Source: Selaginella moellendorffii
Taxonomy: Eukaryota > Streptophyta > Lycopodiopsida > Selaginellales > Selaginellaceae
Length of the DNA stretch: 64,000 bases
NCBI RefSeq assembly: GCF_000143415.4
Contig: NW_003314261.1
Span: 558,001 to 622,000, forward strand
Direction of reading: 5' to 3'
The position numbers and the translations under genes are program-made. Below, piece by piece: positions 1 through 10,138 of this stretch (within the stretch, counting starts at the first letter, position 1; each line of letters begins with the position of its first letter). The notes beneath the pieces were generated by a model. That model was not told the DNA's origin and searched no databases. It was given only the letters and a program-made list of their open reading frames with translations.

Positions 1-207
1 AGGGCAGGGAGGCTGAGAGATGCGAGGGATGTGATTGCGGCTATGCCTTACCAAGCAGATTGTATGGCCTGGACCTCTGTTCTTGGTGCGTGTCACACAA
101 GTAGTGATCTAGAACAGGGAAGTAGTGCTGCACAGAGAGCTTTACAATTAGAACCCTCTTGCCCTAGCTCTTATGTTCTTCTCTCAAACATCCACTTCCA
201 AGGGTAA
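1..207 (+). CDS. PPR protein, C-terminal fragment (5' truncated by window edge)
   Basis: The first 68 codons before a TAA read as the end of a plant PLS-class pentatricopeptide repeat protein. A helix-forming stretch is followed by the typical AWTSVLGAC segment, then an E-domain-like tail with RALQLEPSCPSSYVLLSNI. This tail is characteristic of organelle RNA-binding PPR proteins. No DYW cytidine deaminase domain follows, because the frame stops just after LLSNIHFQG. The start lies outside the window. The early stop could be natural or could mean the copy is truncated. The family call rests on motif recognition. Confidence 0.7.
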   Translation, partial: RAGRLRDARDVIAAMPYQADCMAWTSVLGACHTSSDLEQGSSAAQRALQLEPSCPSSYVLLSNIHFQG

Positions 208-483
208 ATTTGATAAAACTCTATCACCAATGTTAGAATAAAATTTTGTGGTAGTATAAAGATGACTTAATCAAATCAAAGTAGTGATCTACAAACCTAA
301 GCCGATTGATTTACGTACACAAAGTCCAGACCATGGAAACGTTGGATCTAGAAAAGATTCGTACTGCAAACCTTTGTCTATGGCTAATCTAAAGATTAGA
401 AAGGTACGATATCCAACAAAATCCATTAAGGCCATAGATTTTTAGTAAAGCTGAGAGGAGAGAAGCATTTCTTCCACTCCTCT

Positions 484-1504
484 ATGGCAGCGAGCGGAGC
501 AGCGATGCTGTGTGCTCTTCCGGGCTGCACGAAGCTCGCATTCTTTCAAGAGAGCAGTGGCAAGCAGCACGAATGCTGCGGAAGAACCCATCACCTGATG
601 GAGATGGTGCGTCGCAACAATGGACTGCTGCTCAATCCGCCAAAGCTCGATGGCCGCTGCCAGCTCTCGTCTTGCAACCATCCAGTGTGGAGCGGCGATC
701 ACGACTTCTGCTGCAAGCGCCACGCCTTGGAGTGCCTCGATCAGACGCAGAGCATCGTCGCCAGGAAATGCGAGCTTCCGGGATGCGATCTCCCGGTGTG
801 TGTGGAGACAACAGCGTCGGGCGGCATACGGGTCCACGATTTCTGTGGATGGTCTCACGCAAAACTCTCGCGCTCGCAAGGAAAGGTTCGTGCTCTCTGG
901 ATTTCGGCTGGAAAGTGAAAGCTCCACTCTTGTTTTCTTTTGGGTTTGTGATCAGAGACGTCCCGATGTACTGAGCGCGGATCGAATCGTTGAGTGCTTG
1001 GAGGACTGGATTTCTAACCAGAGGATCAACGAGATCATACCGGATACAAACTTTTTCAGCAAACACCCCTGGAATGTGATCACTCCAGGTATTTCTTCCC
1101 GCCTCTCATTGTCTAGCGATTGATCGGTTGCCACAGGCTCCAGCACGATCACCTTGATCGCGCCATTGAAATGGAAGCGATCATCCCAGCGAGACAACAC
1201 CACGATCGAGGGCTGCCACTGGAAGCAGCAAGGCAAGCAGGAAAGCTTCGTCCTCCGCGGCCTCAAAGTGGAGAAGCGCAACTTGTCTTACATCGCTACC
1301 GAGCAGCACAGCAGCGATTTGAGCTTCTCGCTGGTGGAGTATGTTCTCAGCGATCACCCCCAGTTTGGAGCTTTCAAGATCAACGCGAGAGAGCGCGCGC
1401 GCGAGAAGAAAGTTAGAGTCGACAAGAAGAAGCGAAAGGTTGACGACGATGTTAAGATGCTGGTGGACGGTTTTCTGGCCGATTCACCCGAAGTTATTTT
1501 CTAG
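484..1504 (+). CDS. Zinc-finger (three CxxxxC...HxxC repeats) plus NAC-like domain protein
   Basis: Three exons (484..885, 956..1088, 1137..1504) join in frame to give about 300 aa. Residues 1-134 hold three similar Cys/His repeats. Each has a C-x4-C pair (CALPGC, CQLSSC, CELPGC) and a later H-x2-C...H knuckle (HDFC is clearest), which looks like a zinc-binding repeat. The next two exons resemble a degenerate NAC DNA-binding domain. EIIPDTNFFSKHPW matches subdomain B. GCHWKQQGKQ and the segment ending SLVEYVLSDHP match subdomains D/E. The classical N-terminal LPPGFRFHPTDEEL box is not recognisable. Near the C-terminus DKKKRKV resembles an SV40-type nuclear localisation signal, so a nuclear regulatory role is inferred. 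Both introns have GT/AG ends and compatible phases, which supports one gene. Confidence 0.6.
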
Positions 1505-1656
1505 AAACGCAAGATCAAGCTTAAGAGGTGTCAAAGAAACCTTTCTTCTTCTTCTTTCTTCTTTGTGGGCTTTACAAAACTTGCGTAAACTTTGATGTAC
1601 AGGGAAGAGCTTAGAACGGAAAAAAAAAACCGAAAAAAAAAAATTAAAGACGGTGG

Positions 1657-4165
1657 TCACTCACTATCTAGCGCAGCCAGCATTCTCTCCACGTCTTTGA
1701 GCAGCGTCGATCCTTTCCTCGACTTCTCGACGATCCTCTTGATCAAAACGTGACCCTGCCCGCCTTCTTCCGTATCGGACGCCGAGCTATCGTCGCGGGA
1801 GGAGCCATCGGAGCAGCTGAATCGCACCGGAGGAGAACTCTGATCGTTCCCCTGCGTCGCGTTTTCTTCCTCTGGTGGAGGTGTGTGAGCCTCCGACTTG
1901 ACGCTGCCCCTGGCGAGATTATCCCAGTACCGTATCTTGTCCAGCACCAGCGCACCGTTTCGCAATCTGAGAGCCCGGGGTGTGTTGAAGAGCTTGCTGG
2001 AGCGCACGTCTTGGATCGGAGTGGTAGAACCCGCGTGGCTGACCGCGAAAACACTGCTGTAGCTCCATGGTGGCGTGGTTTTTCTCTCCTGCTCCAAGTC
2101 GGTGCTGCTGTTCCGATTGTGCTGGAAGCCTCCCGGCTCATTGTCCATGCCTGCTCCTCCACTGAGGTAATTCTCCGGGGTGGTGCCGGAAGCTTGCCGT
2201 TGCCAGCTTTCTCCACACTCGGAAATGCTGCAGCTCGAAGCACCAGCCAGATCCCTGACCGAGTTTTGGCGGCTAAGAAATACAGACTTGAGGAACTCGT
2301 CACAGATGCCTTCCGAGGGGCTCTGCTCTCCGGGCTTGCAGCGATCGAATGAATTTTCTTCCTTGTTCCCTGCAGTAGACAAAAGCTTAGGGAGTAAATA
2401 GAAGGCGAAGAGCCATACCTGAGATCGACAAAGTCATCCCTGTCAAGCGAAAAACACGGTCTTTCCACATTTGAAGCTCCATCTCTGTGTCGTGAAGCTG
2501 GTTTTCAGAATGTTGGAGGTCTTCTTCTAGCTGGGCAATGCGCTCCTCTTGCCTGGTTTCGATGAGCATTCTGAGCCTTCGATCAAGCTCTCTCGGAGAA
2601 ACCGCCCAGTTTGTGGTGTTCCCCTCACCATGGGAGTGATTCTTATCGTCCTCGTCAAAGTCTGAAACTCCAGGCAAACCACTGGCGTTCAGTTCGCTAT
2701 GTACCACTTCGGCATCCAGCTGCAGACATACGCACAGAAAAATTTCAGTACAAAAACGAAAACAAACAAAATAAAAATGGCTTTCCTCCTCGGTCGAGTC
2801 GTTCGAGTTAAGCTGCATCAACTCCAATTCAGCTTCAAGTTGCGCTTCCAACTCGGCCATGTTTCCCTGCTGTTCCGTCGTCAGATTACTCCCAGCAGAG
2901 TCTAGGCCGGTAGAACGTTCGACCGCACCGCGGTCTGCTGCTCGCTGCAACACCTGGACTAAATTCTCAGCCTCTGCCAAGCATTTTTGCAGCCTCTCAA
3001 TTTCAGCGTTGTTCGTCGTGACCATGTGCATCACACCAATGCCAACCCCGAAACTGAACAGCAGAGCTTCTTGTGGAGGATCATCTGCAAAGAAGAAGAA
3101 ATAAATCACCTCGCAAAAGTAAGTAACAGTGAAAGAAAAAGAAGCGAAGAACAGAAACTTACCTCCAGCTTTGAAGTGCTTTTTTAAATTCTTCCGTGCA
3201 AACGGTCTCGAAAATGGTGGAAAATGCATAGAGTTTCTACGAAGCCCAGAGCCGGTCCCTGTTCCCAACACTTCAACTTCGCCAAGGCCAGGAGTTCTCC
3301 CTTCCTGAAACGGCTGGAAAAACAAAGAGCGAGAGACTCGCTTGTCCTCGTCGAAATGTAGCTGCGCGCTCAAGCAACTCTCCATCGAAGAAACCGGCTT
3401 TGGCGACGCACGCAAGTACCTCGCCCTGCGTCCCAGTCCCCTCGACCTCTGCCGGCTCGGAGTCTTGAACTTCCGAATCCTGGCAGCGTCTCCTTCTCGT
3501 GGAGCAAACCAGAGATCCGTCAACCCGGGATTGTCCATGAAGCTGCACGTAAACGAGCTGAGAAGTCCCTGCTCTTGCGACTGCCCCGCTACAAGCTCGC
3601 TAGAATCTCTCTTTCTCTTCACCTCGATTCCTGCTAGATCACCTTCATGCATTGCGTGCTTGCTAAACTCGATCGCCCTCTTCCCGGCAGCCACTACAGG
3701 CACCGCGCTAGCGCTCTCGATCTCCAGTTGGGTTCTAGAAGTCTCTGTAGCAGCTTGTGGAGGATCACTGGATGCAGTAGTAACAGTAGTGGTCATCATC
3801 TTGGTCGTCCCGGGCGGCTTGGGACTAGTGTGACCGTGATCTTCCTCCCCATCAAACAGCTTCTTGGTCGATATCCTCCTCGCCACTGCCACTGGATCCA
3901 TCTGCTGCAAAGCATTCTTCTCCTTCTTCTTGAGCATCTCCTCCTCGAATTCTACCATTGCGATTGCGCCGCCATCGCCGGCGTCCTGTCCCGGCGAGGA
4001 ACCGAGATCAAATACCTGCTGCTCCTCGCTAGGGCATCCATCTTCGTCTTCCTGCTCGTGATGCTTCTCGTCTTGCTCCAGCTGCCGCCCCCACCGCTGC
4101 GATGATCCATGGCGCCAGCGCCTCGCGAGACATCCGGAGCCGACTGCTACAAGCAGTAGCCACAT
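1657..4165 (-). CDS. POLAR-like coiled-coil protein (asymmetric-division polarity family)
   Basis: Suggested exons are 4165..3163, 3084..2419 and 2369..1657, giving about 793 aa. The diagnostic part is exon 2. It holds a heptad-rich segment, then NWAVSPRELDRRLRMLIE and a coiled coil running to ELQMWKDRVFRLTG, which match the conserved C-terminal region of Arabidopsis POLAR and its relatives. Those proteins act at the cell cortex with BASL and GSK3 kinases in stomatal-lineage divisions. The N-terminus starts with a hydrophobic stretch (MWLLLVAVGSGCLARRW) that could anchor or target the protein. A phenylalanine-rich in-frame stretch near 2711-2788 looks like an intron without a good GT donor, so that junction is uncertain. 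The C-terminal exon is Ser/Asp rich and ends KDVERMLAALDSE. Confidence 0.6.
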
Positions 4166-4740
4166 TTCCCAGCCTCATTCGTGCGGAGCGGCATTCCTGT
4201 CGATCGATCGAGAAGCGAGAAAAATTCTCACATCCCGCCAGGGGGTGGAGGCGATGCGCCGCGGCAACAATCCGAGAATCTCACTGCTGGAGCAGCCGCA
4301 TCCACGATCCCGGGGGAAGGAGCCCTGCCGCCTGGAGAGAGAAGAAGAAAGAATGGAAGAACTTAGGGCGAGTGTCAGACAAGAGGATCGTACCCGCGAC
4401 CTTGGCTTCACCCTCTCACGCCACCACACAAAAAATAAGGAAAAAAGAATATAGCAACGGCTGGAAATTTGTGTGTGTGTTATAACATCACATCTCTAGA
4501 ATTCTCTACACACATTATCAAATCGAATAAACAACCATACAACCATGGAACCATACAAGATAGGAGTTTCACGAAACCTTGGATCTGGGCTCTTCGTGAT
4601 CCAAATCTCCTGGATCGAATCGATTCTAGACGAAACTCCTCCGTTTCATTTCACTTCATTGTTTGGAAGACCATCTAGCTTCATGAGCCCTTGGAGTCCC
4701 TTTAGAGTGGCAACTGGAAGAAATAAAAGGAAAGACGAGG

Positions 4741-5170
4741 ACTAGACAGACAAAGATCAAGGAGCGTGATGGCCATGTACCGCCGGACACGATCATCGCT
4801 TACATTCTTCCCAGCTATGGTGTGTGGAAGATCATGACGGAGGACGTGTTAGCCAAGGTTGTGGTACCCGGGGTGGAGTATTACGTGAAGTTGGAGCTTC
4901 CCTAGAAGATCGACGAGAAGGAGAGGGAGAAAACTATGCAGCTCGGGTTTCTTCACGAGCACTTGAGTGATATCAAGCCACTCCTGTCGCTCGAGAACAT
5001 TGACGGGGTGCCTGGAAACTTTCAAGTCGAAGCCGCCGGTTGTGCAACAATATGCTCGAGCAGCTGAAGCAAATCTATGGAGCTGCTACAAGTGATGCTA
5101 GGAAGGATTCTTCTGCCGCTTTCCAGACTTCGTTCGGCATCTCGATCCACTTCCAGAGCGCTGGAACGTA
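4741..5170 (+). pseudogene. Degraded coding remnant, family not recognised
   Basis: One frame from about 4766 reads through protein-like sequence (PPDTIIAYILPSYGVWKIM, then VVVPGVEYYVKLELP). It is interrupted by an in-frame TAG, continues (HLSDIKPLLSLENIDGVP) and is then lost. A second frame near 5050-5170 (MLEQLKQIYGAATSDARK) ends at TAA. Codon usage is GC-rich like the true genes nearby. Mid-frame stop and frame loss point to a pseudogene, or to a gene with introns that I failed to place. I could not name the family. The stretch 5171-6032 holds no gene I can support; 5770-5930 is pyrimidine-rich. Confidence 0.4.
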
Positions 5171-6032
5171 AGACGTTGCTGGTTTGTTATTGTGGAGACC
5201 GTCGTGTCGTGTCGCGAGAAGCTCGGGGTTGCTCAGCCTGGTCGACACCACCCTGGCGTTCATGAGTGGCGATCATGTGTCTTGAACTCCTGCAATCACT
5301 CCATATGCCTAGATTGGCGCATCGTTAGGATGACTTTGGAGAATGGTCGAGCAGGGAGTGTTACCCGATGAGATCACGTAATCAAGGAATGTCTTCCAAG
5401 GCCGTCTCCCAAGGATTTGTGGTGCTAGAGATTGCATCACAGTTGCGAACTCGCTCATCAATCGTGCAAGCTCTTGTTTTCTTGGCAGATGACACTTCTT
5501 GAGCACATGTTCGTTGCTCATGCTCATGTGTGTTGCAAGTAACATTATAATTCTCTCATGAGCATGTATAGCACGAGATCATGTTGCTTGGACTGCAACA
5601 GGCATTGCTCGTCATCACTTACATTTAGAACTTTTTAGTTGGGATGTAAATGGATGATTGGAAAAGTGAGAGAAAAATGATTCCTTACTGATCAGGTAAT
5701 ATATTCCTTCTTCTCATCTCGACCCTGAACTTACAATGCAATATTATATATGTTTTTGAGACCAGTTTTCAAGTTTTGTTCTCTCTTCCTTAACTCGCTT
5801 CTTTACTTTAGCTTTTGTCATTTTTTTCAGTTTTTCCCTCATAGTTTTTTTTCACACTTTATTCCTATCCTCCTCCTTTTTCATCTTTTCTTCCATCAAT
5901 TTTCTCCTTAGCATCTCAACTCTTATCATCTATTCATAATTCTCCAGCTTGCAAATTATGGGTTCAAGCTGCAATTGGAGCCCGGGTATCATTCTAAACA
6001 TATTCCTAAACTGAATGGTACTTTTTGACATT

Positions 6033-8189
6033 TTAAGAGGTTTTCATCCTGTCCACTAATGCCTGCTCATCCCTCATTCCCAGGCTTCCATAAATATTTC
6101 CCATAAGAACATAAGCAGCATAGTCTCTTTTATCCAGCTTCACAAGCTCCTCAAACACTCTTCTTCCCACCACAGCATTCTTCCACTTCCAACAAGCTCC
6201 CAGCACTGTTCTCCACGTCAAAGCATCGGCTCTAAACTCCATCCCCTCCACCATAGCCACCGCTTGCTCGAGCTCGTTCGCTCGCCCCAGCATATCAATC
6301 ACGCAGCGGTAGTGCTCTAGAGACAAGCTTACTCTCCACTGCGAGCTCATTCTCTGGAAAAACTTCTTCCCCCTGTCGATCAATCCGGCGTGACTGCACG
6401 CTGTAAGCACTGAAAGACACGAAACTCTGTCTGGAACCCAGCCTTCCTCGACCATCTTGTCAAACATCTCGAAAACCCAGCGAGTGTCTCCCTTGCGGCC
6501 ATATCCTGCCACCACCGAGCTCCAGTTGAGCGAGCTTCTCGTCTCCAGCGAATCAAAAACGATCTGAGCGTCGACCATGCTCCCGCATTTTCCGTAGACA
6601 TCCAGCAGGCAGTTCTTGACCACGGACAGGTCGCTCGGCTCGATCGATTCCTCGCAGCTGAGAACTCTGGCATGGATCTTCTTGGCGGATTCCAGTGCTG
6701 TGGTGCTACTGCAAGCCTTGAGAGCAGCCACGAAGCTCAAGACGTCGTGCTCGCAGCCCTGGGAGTCCAAGCACGAGAAGAGCTCCAGCGCCATCTCTCC
6801 CTCTCCACAGTCTGCGTATCCCATCATCAAAGAGTTCCACGAAACCACGTCCCTGTGCCTCATCTCCACGTCGAAGACTCTCCGGGAATCCAAAACGCTG
6901 CCACACTTGGCATACAGATCCACCAGCATGTTCCCAACACGGACATCTCGATCCAGGTTCCTCGACCGAGCAGCCTGCGAATGAATCGCCATTGATCTCT
7001 CCAAAGCCTCGAGCTTCACCACCACCTTCACTCCCGGCAAAGTTCTTCCTTCCTCTTTCGCCGCTGCACTCGCGCAAGCTTTGAGAGCAGCAACGATCGA
7101 AGGAGCGTCGGGCACACAGCCTTCCACCCGCGTCATCGCGTCGAATAGTTCCAGCGCGAGCTCGTCTTCGCCATTGTCGACGAATCCCAGCACCAGAGAA
7201 GTCCAGGAAACCACGCTGTGCTCGGCCATCTTTTCGAAAACGCGCACAGCTCCAGCCAGATCCCCACACTTGGAATACATATCCACGAGCGAGTTGGAAA
7301 GAACCAAGTGTGAGTCCACTCCAGCCTTGGCAGCCATCAAGTGGATTTCCATCCCCTTCTCCAAAACCAACACCTTCGATGAGAAGTTCTTGGAGCTGGA
7401 AGCTTTTTTCGTGAGTGCCACTGCCATGCTCGTCACGCACTTCACAGCAGCCACGAAAGTAAGTGCGTCCGGACGAATTCTCGCTGGATCGCTCATCATC
7501 CTCGAGAAGACTTCCAGTCCAGCCTCGCCGCATCCATTCTCGGCATAGCCAGCTACAAGCACCGTCCACGAGACCACATTCCTGGACAAAGACGCGATGC
7601 CATCGAAAACTCTCTTGGCTTCCACCATACCACCGCAGCGCGAGAAGAGATCCATAGCAGTGTTGGCGACGAAGATATCCCCCGCGTAGCCACGCCTGGA
7701 AGCCTCCCAGTGAATCTCTAATCCCCTCTCCAGCGTGCTGTCTTTGGAGGAGCTCGCGAATCCAGCGCAGGCCTTCAGCGCCGCCACGAAAGCTCTCGCG
7801 TCTGGATCGCAGCCGCCAATGATCATCCGCGAGAAGAGCTCCATTGCCACGCCGGATTGGTCGCCCTCGATGTATCCCAGCATGAGCGCCGTGGAGGCGA
7901 CGGTGCTCTTGGCCGGCATTGCCTCAAAGACCGATCGAGCCTCGGCCAGGCAGCCGGATTTGCAGTAGAGATTGACGAGCGCGGTGGCGACGTGGATGTT
8001 GGCATCGTCGCCGCTGCTCTTGGCCCGGGCGTGGAGGATCCGCCCAGCCTTGATGTCGCCGGAGCTGGTGCACGCCTTGAGGCGCGAGAGGAGAATCGAT
8101 GTGCTCACCTTGTTACCAGCGTTGCCTGTGCTGCAATGGCGGTGGCCAGAGATGCTCCATCTCCTCCTCCATCCTCCTCGCCCTAGCAT
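6033..8189 (-). CDS. Intronless PLS-class pentatricopeptide repeat protein, 718 aa
   Basis: A single 718-codon frame without introns carries many tandem PPR motifs (ALVNLYCKSGCLAEARSVF, LVDMYSKCGDLAGAVRVF, LVDLYAKCGSVLDSRRVF, VVSWTSLVLGF). An E-domain-like tail follows (EHYRCVIDMLGRANELEQA; LTWRTVLGACWKW) and ends soon after YAAYVLMGNIYG. No DYW deaminase domain is present. The Arg-rich, acidic-residue-poor N-terminus (MLGRGGWRRRWSISGHRH) suggests import into mitochondria or plastids. PPR proteins of this class bind single-stranded organelle RNA for editing, splicing or stability; the target cannot be read here. The 5' end of this gene is duplicated as a truncated fragment near 28.6 kb. Confidence 0.92.
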   Translation of the reverse strand: MLGRGGWRRRWSISGHRHCSTGNAGNKVSTSILLSRLKACTSSGDIKAGRILHARAKSSGDDANIHVATALVNLYCKSGCLAEARSVFEAMPAKSTVASTALMLGYIEGDQSGVAMELFSRMIIGGCDPDARAFVAALKACAGFASSSKDSTLERGLEIHWEASRRGYAGDIFVANTAMDLFSRCGGMVEAKRVFDGIASLSRNVVSWTVLVAGYAENGCGEAGLEVFSRMMSDPARIRPDALTFVAAVKCVTSMAVALTKKASSSKNFSSKVLVLEKGMEIHLMAAKAGVDSHLVLSNSLVDMYSKCGDLAGAVRVFEKMAEHSVVSWTSLVLGFVDNGEDELALELFDAMTRVEGCVPDAPSIVAALKACASAAAKEEGRTLPGVKVVVKLEALERSMAIHSQAARSRNLDRDVRVGNMLVDLYAKCGSVLDSRRVFDVEMRHRDVVSWNSLMMGYADCGEGEMALELFSCLDSQGCEHDVLSFVAALKACSSTTALESAKKIHARVLSCEESIEPSDLSVVKNCLLDVYGKCGSMVDAQIVFDSLETRSSLNWSSVVAGYGRKGDTRWVFEMFDKMVEEGWVPDRVSCLSVLTACSHAGLIDRGKKFFQRMSSQWRVSLSLEHYRCVIDMLGRANELEQAVAMVEGMEFRADALTWRTVLGACWKWKNAVVGRRVFEELVKLDKRDYAAYVLMGNIYGSLGMRDEQALVDRMKTS

Positions 8190-8340
8190 GGGCTTTGACC
8201 CATTTTAAATCGACTGACCATTGAATTTCCATAATGAGAATTGACCGTTTTCATTGAGTTAGGGCTAACTATTGAAAATTTTAAACTATTGACCTAACTG
8301 TTGACCAATATGACGAGGATGGAGAAGCTACTTCAAACGA

Positions 8341-9483
8341 TCATCCTGGCGAGCAAAAGAAGAGCTGACAACCAATTCTGACGGATCTCTTCTTGACGAT
8401 CCGGCGAAGAACCACCAATCTGGCCCTCCGGATGTCCCTGCTGCAGCGATCGACGTGCTCCTCCAGTTCGTCCAGATCCCGGATGAATGCGCTCTGCCGG
8501 CTCTTGAGCTGCTCCACCACCAGATGCATGCCAAAGCCGTCCGCGTGCCTCTGCCCAAACTGTATGCAGTGGACGATCGATTCCATGGAGTTGCTGAGGC
8601 TGTTGATGAGCGCTCGTATCGTGTCCATCTCCTTGATCGTCACAAAAGTCTTGAAGTTCGCTTCTCTCATCAGATCCCGGCGTGCCTGGAGCTCCTTCTC
8701 GTACTTGGTGAGGAAGGACTTGATCCATCTTCCCAGGGTCTCGAGTGGCATCGACGATACCGCTGCCACCGCCCCTACGATCGCTGGGACTGTCATCACC
8801 GCCGCCACCACCGCACAGATCACCAGCGCCGCGCAAGTCGCAGCGTAGATGATCGTCGACACCTTCGTCCAGCCGCGGACATACCGCAGCTTCCTGTCCA
8901 GCGACTTCTTCTTCGCCTGAAGCTTTCTCTGCAGCTCCATCTGCTTCTGGTAGACGGTCTGGAACTTCTCCATGAACTCGTCCGTGAAGGGGTTGCCGGC
9001 GTCCACGTACTGGTTGAGCTCTTTGAGAATTGCCTGGCACTGCTCCTCGCTTGGATCTCCTTCGCTGGGCATCATGTTGATCGCTACCTGGATCGACATC
9101 TGGTTCTCCCTGGCCTGTTTGATACACTTGTTTAGCTCCTCGCAAAAGTCTAGCGTAGCCATGCTGTTGTCAAAGTAGTCCTTGACCAGCTCAAACAGCG
9201 AGTCGCTTGCCCACACGTCCTTCTTGTAGTTGAGAATTACGTTCACAACCTCCTGGTCGAGCTCTAAAAAGCTGGTGGTCACATCCTTTAACGACTGGAA
9301 TGAAAGTCCCCTCTCGTCCACCCCGGCCGCCATGCTCTGGAGCACCCTCTCTGTTCGTTCCTTGAGCCCATCCCCAAATTTTCTCACGTCTGGATCCTTG
9401 GCACATACTCTCTCGTACTCGCTGAGATCTATGCTGCTCAAACTTTCTCCTGGCGAGAGTGACCGGCTGCTCTGGTTACCCAT
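8341..9483 (-). CDS. UPF0496 (DUF677, AT14A-like) protein, copy 1
   Basis: This is an intronless gene of 380 aa. The start MGNQSSRSLS fits an N-myristoylation signal. A helical region follows (LSFQSLKDVTTSFLELDQEV) and then a long coiled-coil section. A central hydrophobic segment (TIIYAATCAALVICAVVAAV, near residues 210-240) is consistent with one or two membrane spans. This matches plant UPF0496/AT14A-like membrane-associated proteins, whose role in wall-membrane linkage or signalling is poorly defined. Compared with the second copy at 27280-28392 the protein is almost identical, but the last residues differ. Here the frame runs on to a tail ending LFFCSPG, whereas copy 2 stops after KKRSKSL. 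A small deletion after KKRS explains this. Confidence 0.88.
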   Translation of the reverse strand: MGNQSSRSLSPGESLSSIDLSEYERVCAKDPDVRKFGDGLKERTERVLQSMAAGVDERGLSFQSLKDVTTSFLELDQEVVNVILNYKKDVWASDSLFELVKDYFDNSMATLDFCEELNKCIKQARENQMSIQVAINMMPSEGDPSEEQCQAILKELNQYVDAGNPFTDEFMEKFQTVYQKQMELQRKLQAKKKSLDRKLRYVRGWTKVSTIIYAATCAALVICAVVAAVMTVPAIVGAVAAVSSMPLETLGRWIKSFLTKYEKELQARRDLMREANFKTFVTIKEMDTIRALINSLSNSMESIVHCIQFGQRHADGFGMHLVVEQLKSRQSAFIRDLDELEEHVDRCSRDIRRARLVVLRRIVKKRSVRIGCQLFFCSPG

Positions 9484-10138
9484 TTCTTCTTTTTCCTTGT
9501 CTACTTCCTTCCCTGTTCTAAATTCCTGTAGGCCTACCTTCCTGTTCTAAAGTAACCCTTTCTCAATAGATGATTGGTATCGAATCGACTATTCCATCAG
9601 CGACAGAGAGAGGCGTCCGGATGGATCAAGGCGCCCTCCTGTACCACATAGACAAATATTTCGAGGTCAAACCACAGCGTAGGGGAGAAATCGCAGAGAA
9701 ATCCTCGCCCGAAGAGACCTAGACGATGAACAGCAGATCCAGAGAGACGATGCAGCTCCTGGATCGATATTTCTCCCAAGAAACCGATGAATGGCGATGG
9801 GATTTGTCGATCGAGGCCTGGAATGCCGCCGGCAACGAGCATTGCGCCCCCTCCCGACGCTTGCGATTGCGCGCTGGATCAATCTGCCTTTCCCGTTTGC
9901 TTGGCGAGCAACGAGCGCCTAAACCCTGTGACGCAGCCCTCTAGCTGTGCTACGGGACAATGGACGATGAGATTTCTCCTATCTAGAGCTCGAGAAACGG
10001 CTAGCAATCGCTGCATTGCTTGCTATCGATCCGGAATAGGCGGCGTCCCGGTAAGGGAGAAAGAGAAAATGCGAAGGGAATGAGAGAACAGTGTAAAGGG
10101 CCCAGGGTGGACCTACGAGAAAGCAACGCGTTGTAGAA
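9484..10138. promoter_or_regulatory. Shared upstream region of UPF0496 copy 1
   Basis: I see no convincing gene in these 650 bp. The block is conserved in the inverted copy (26538-27279) with small indels, including about 20-40 bp of sequence near 26947-27000 that is absent here. It lies immediately upstream of the start codon in both copies, so it most likely holds promoter and 5' leader. No TATA box was assigned with confidence. Confidence 0.45.

Larger units (their letters stand above)
8117..10138. repeat. Left arm of an about 2 kb inverted duplication (partner 26538-28636)
   Basis: This block contains the 5' end of the PPR gene, a complete UPF0496 gene and about 600 bp upstream of it. 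It recurs in reverse orientation at 26538-28636, nearly identical in the coding part. The outer boundary of the partner falls inside the PPR coding sequence (shared stretch around GCCATTGCAGCACAGGC). The inner boundaries are near AACGCGTTGTAGAA here and its reverse complement at about 26538. The arms are separated by about 16.4 kb of mostly transposon DNA. Confidence 0.85.

Noticed and set aside
442-927. Long minus-strand frame opposite the zinc-finger exon
   Set aside because: It is antisense to an exon with repeated Cys/His motifs and valid splice sites, and shows no domain of its own.
8333-9145. 270-codon alternative frame inside UPF0496 copy 1, also present in copy 2
   Set aside because: Its conservation is explained by near identity of the two DNA copies; composition (Gly/Arg/Asp/Gln rich) is that of a shifted GC-rich gene.
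9597-10083. Open frames in the shared upstream block of UPF0496
   Set aside because: The frames are not preserved in the second copy because of indels, so the block is treated as non-coding.
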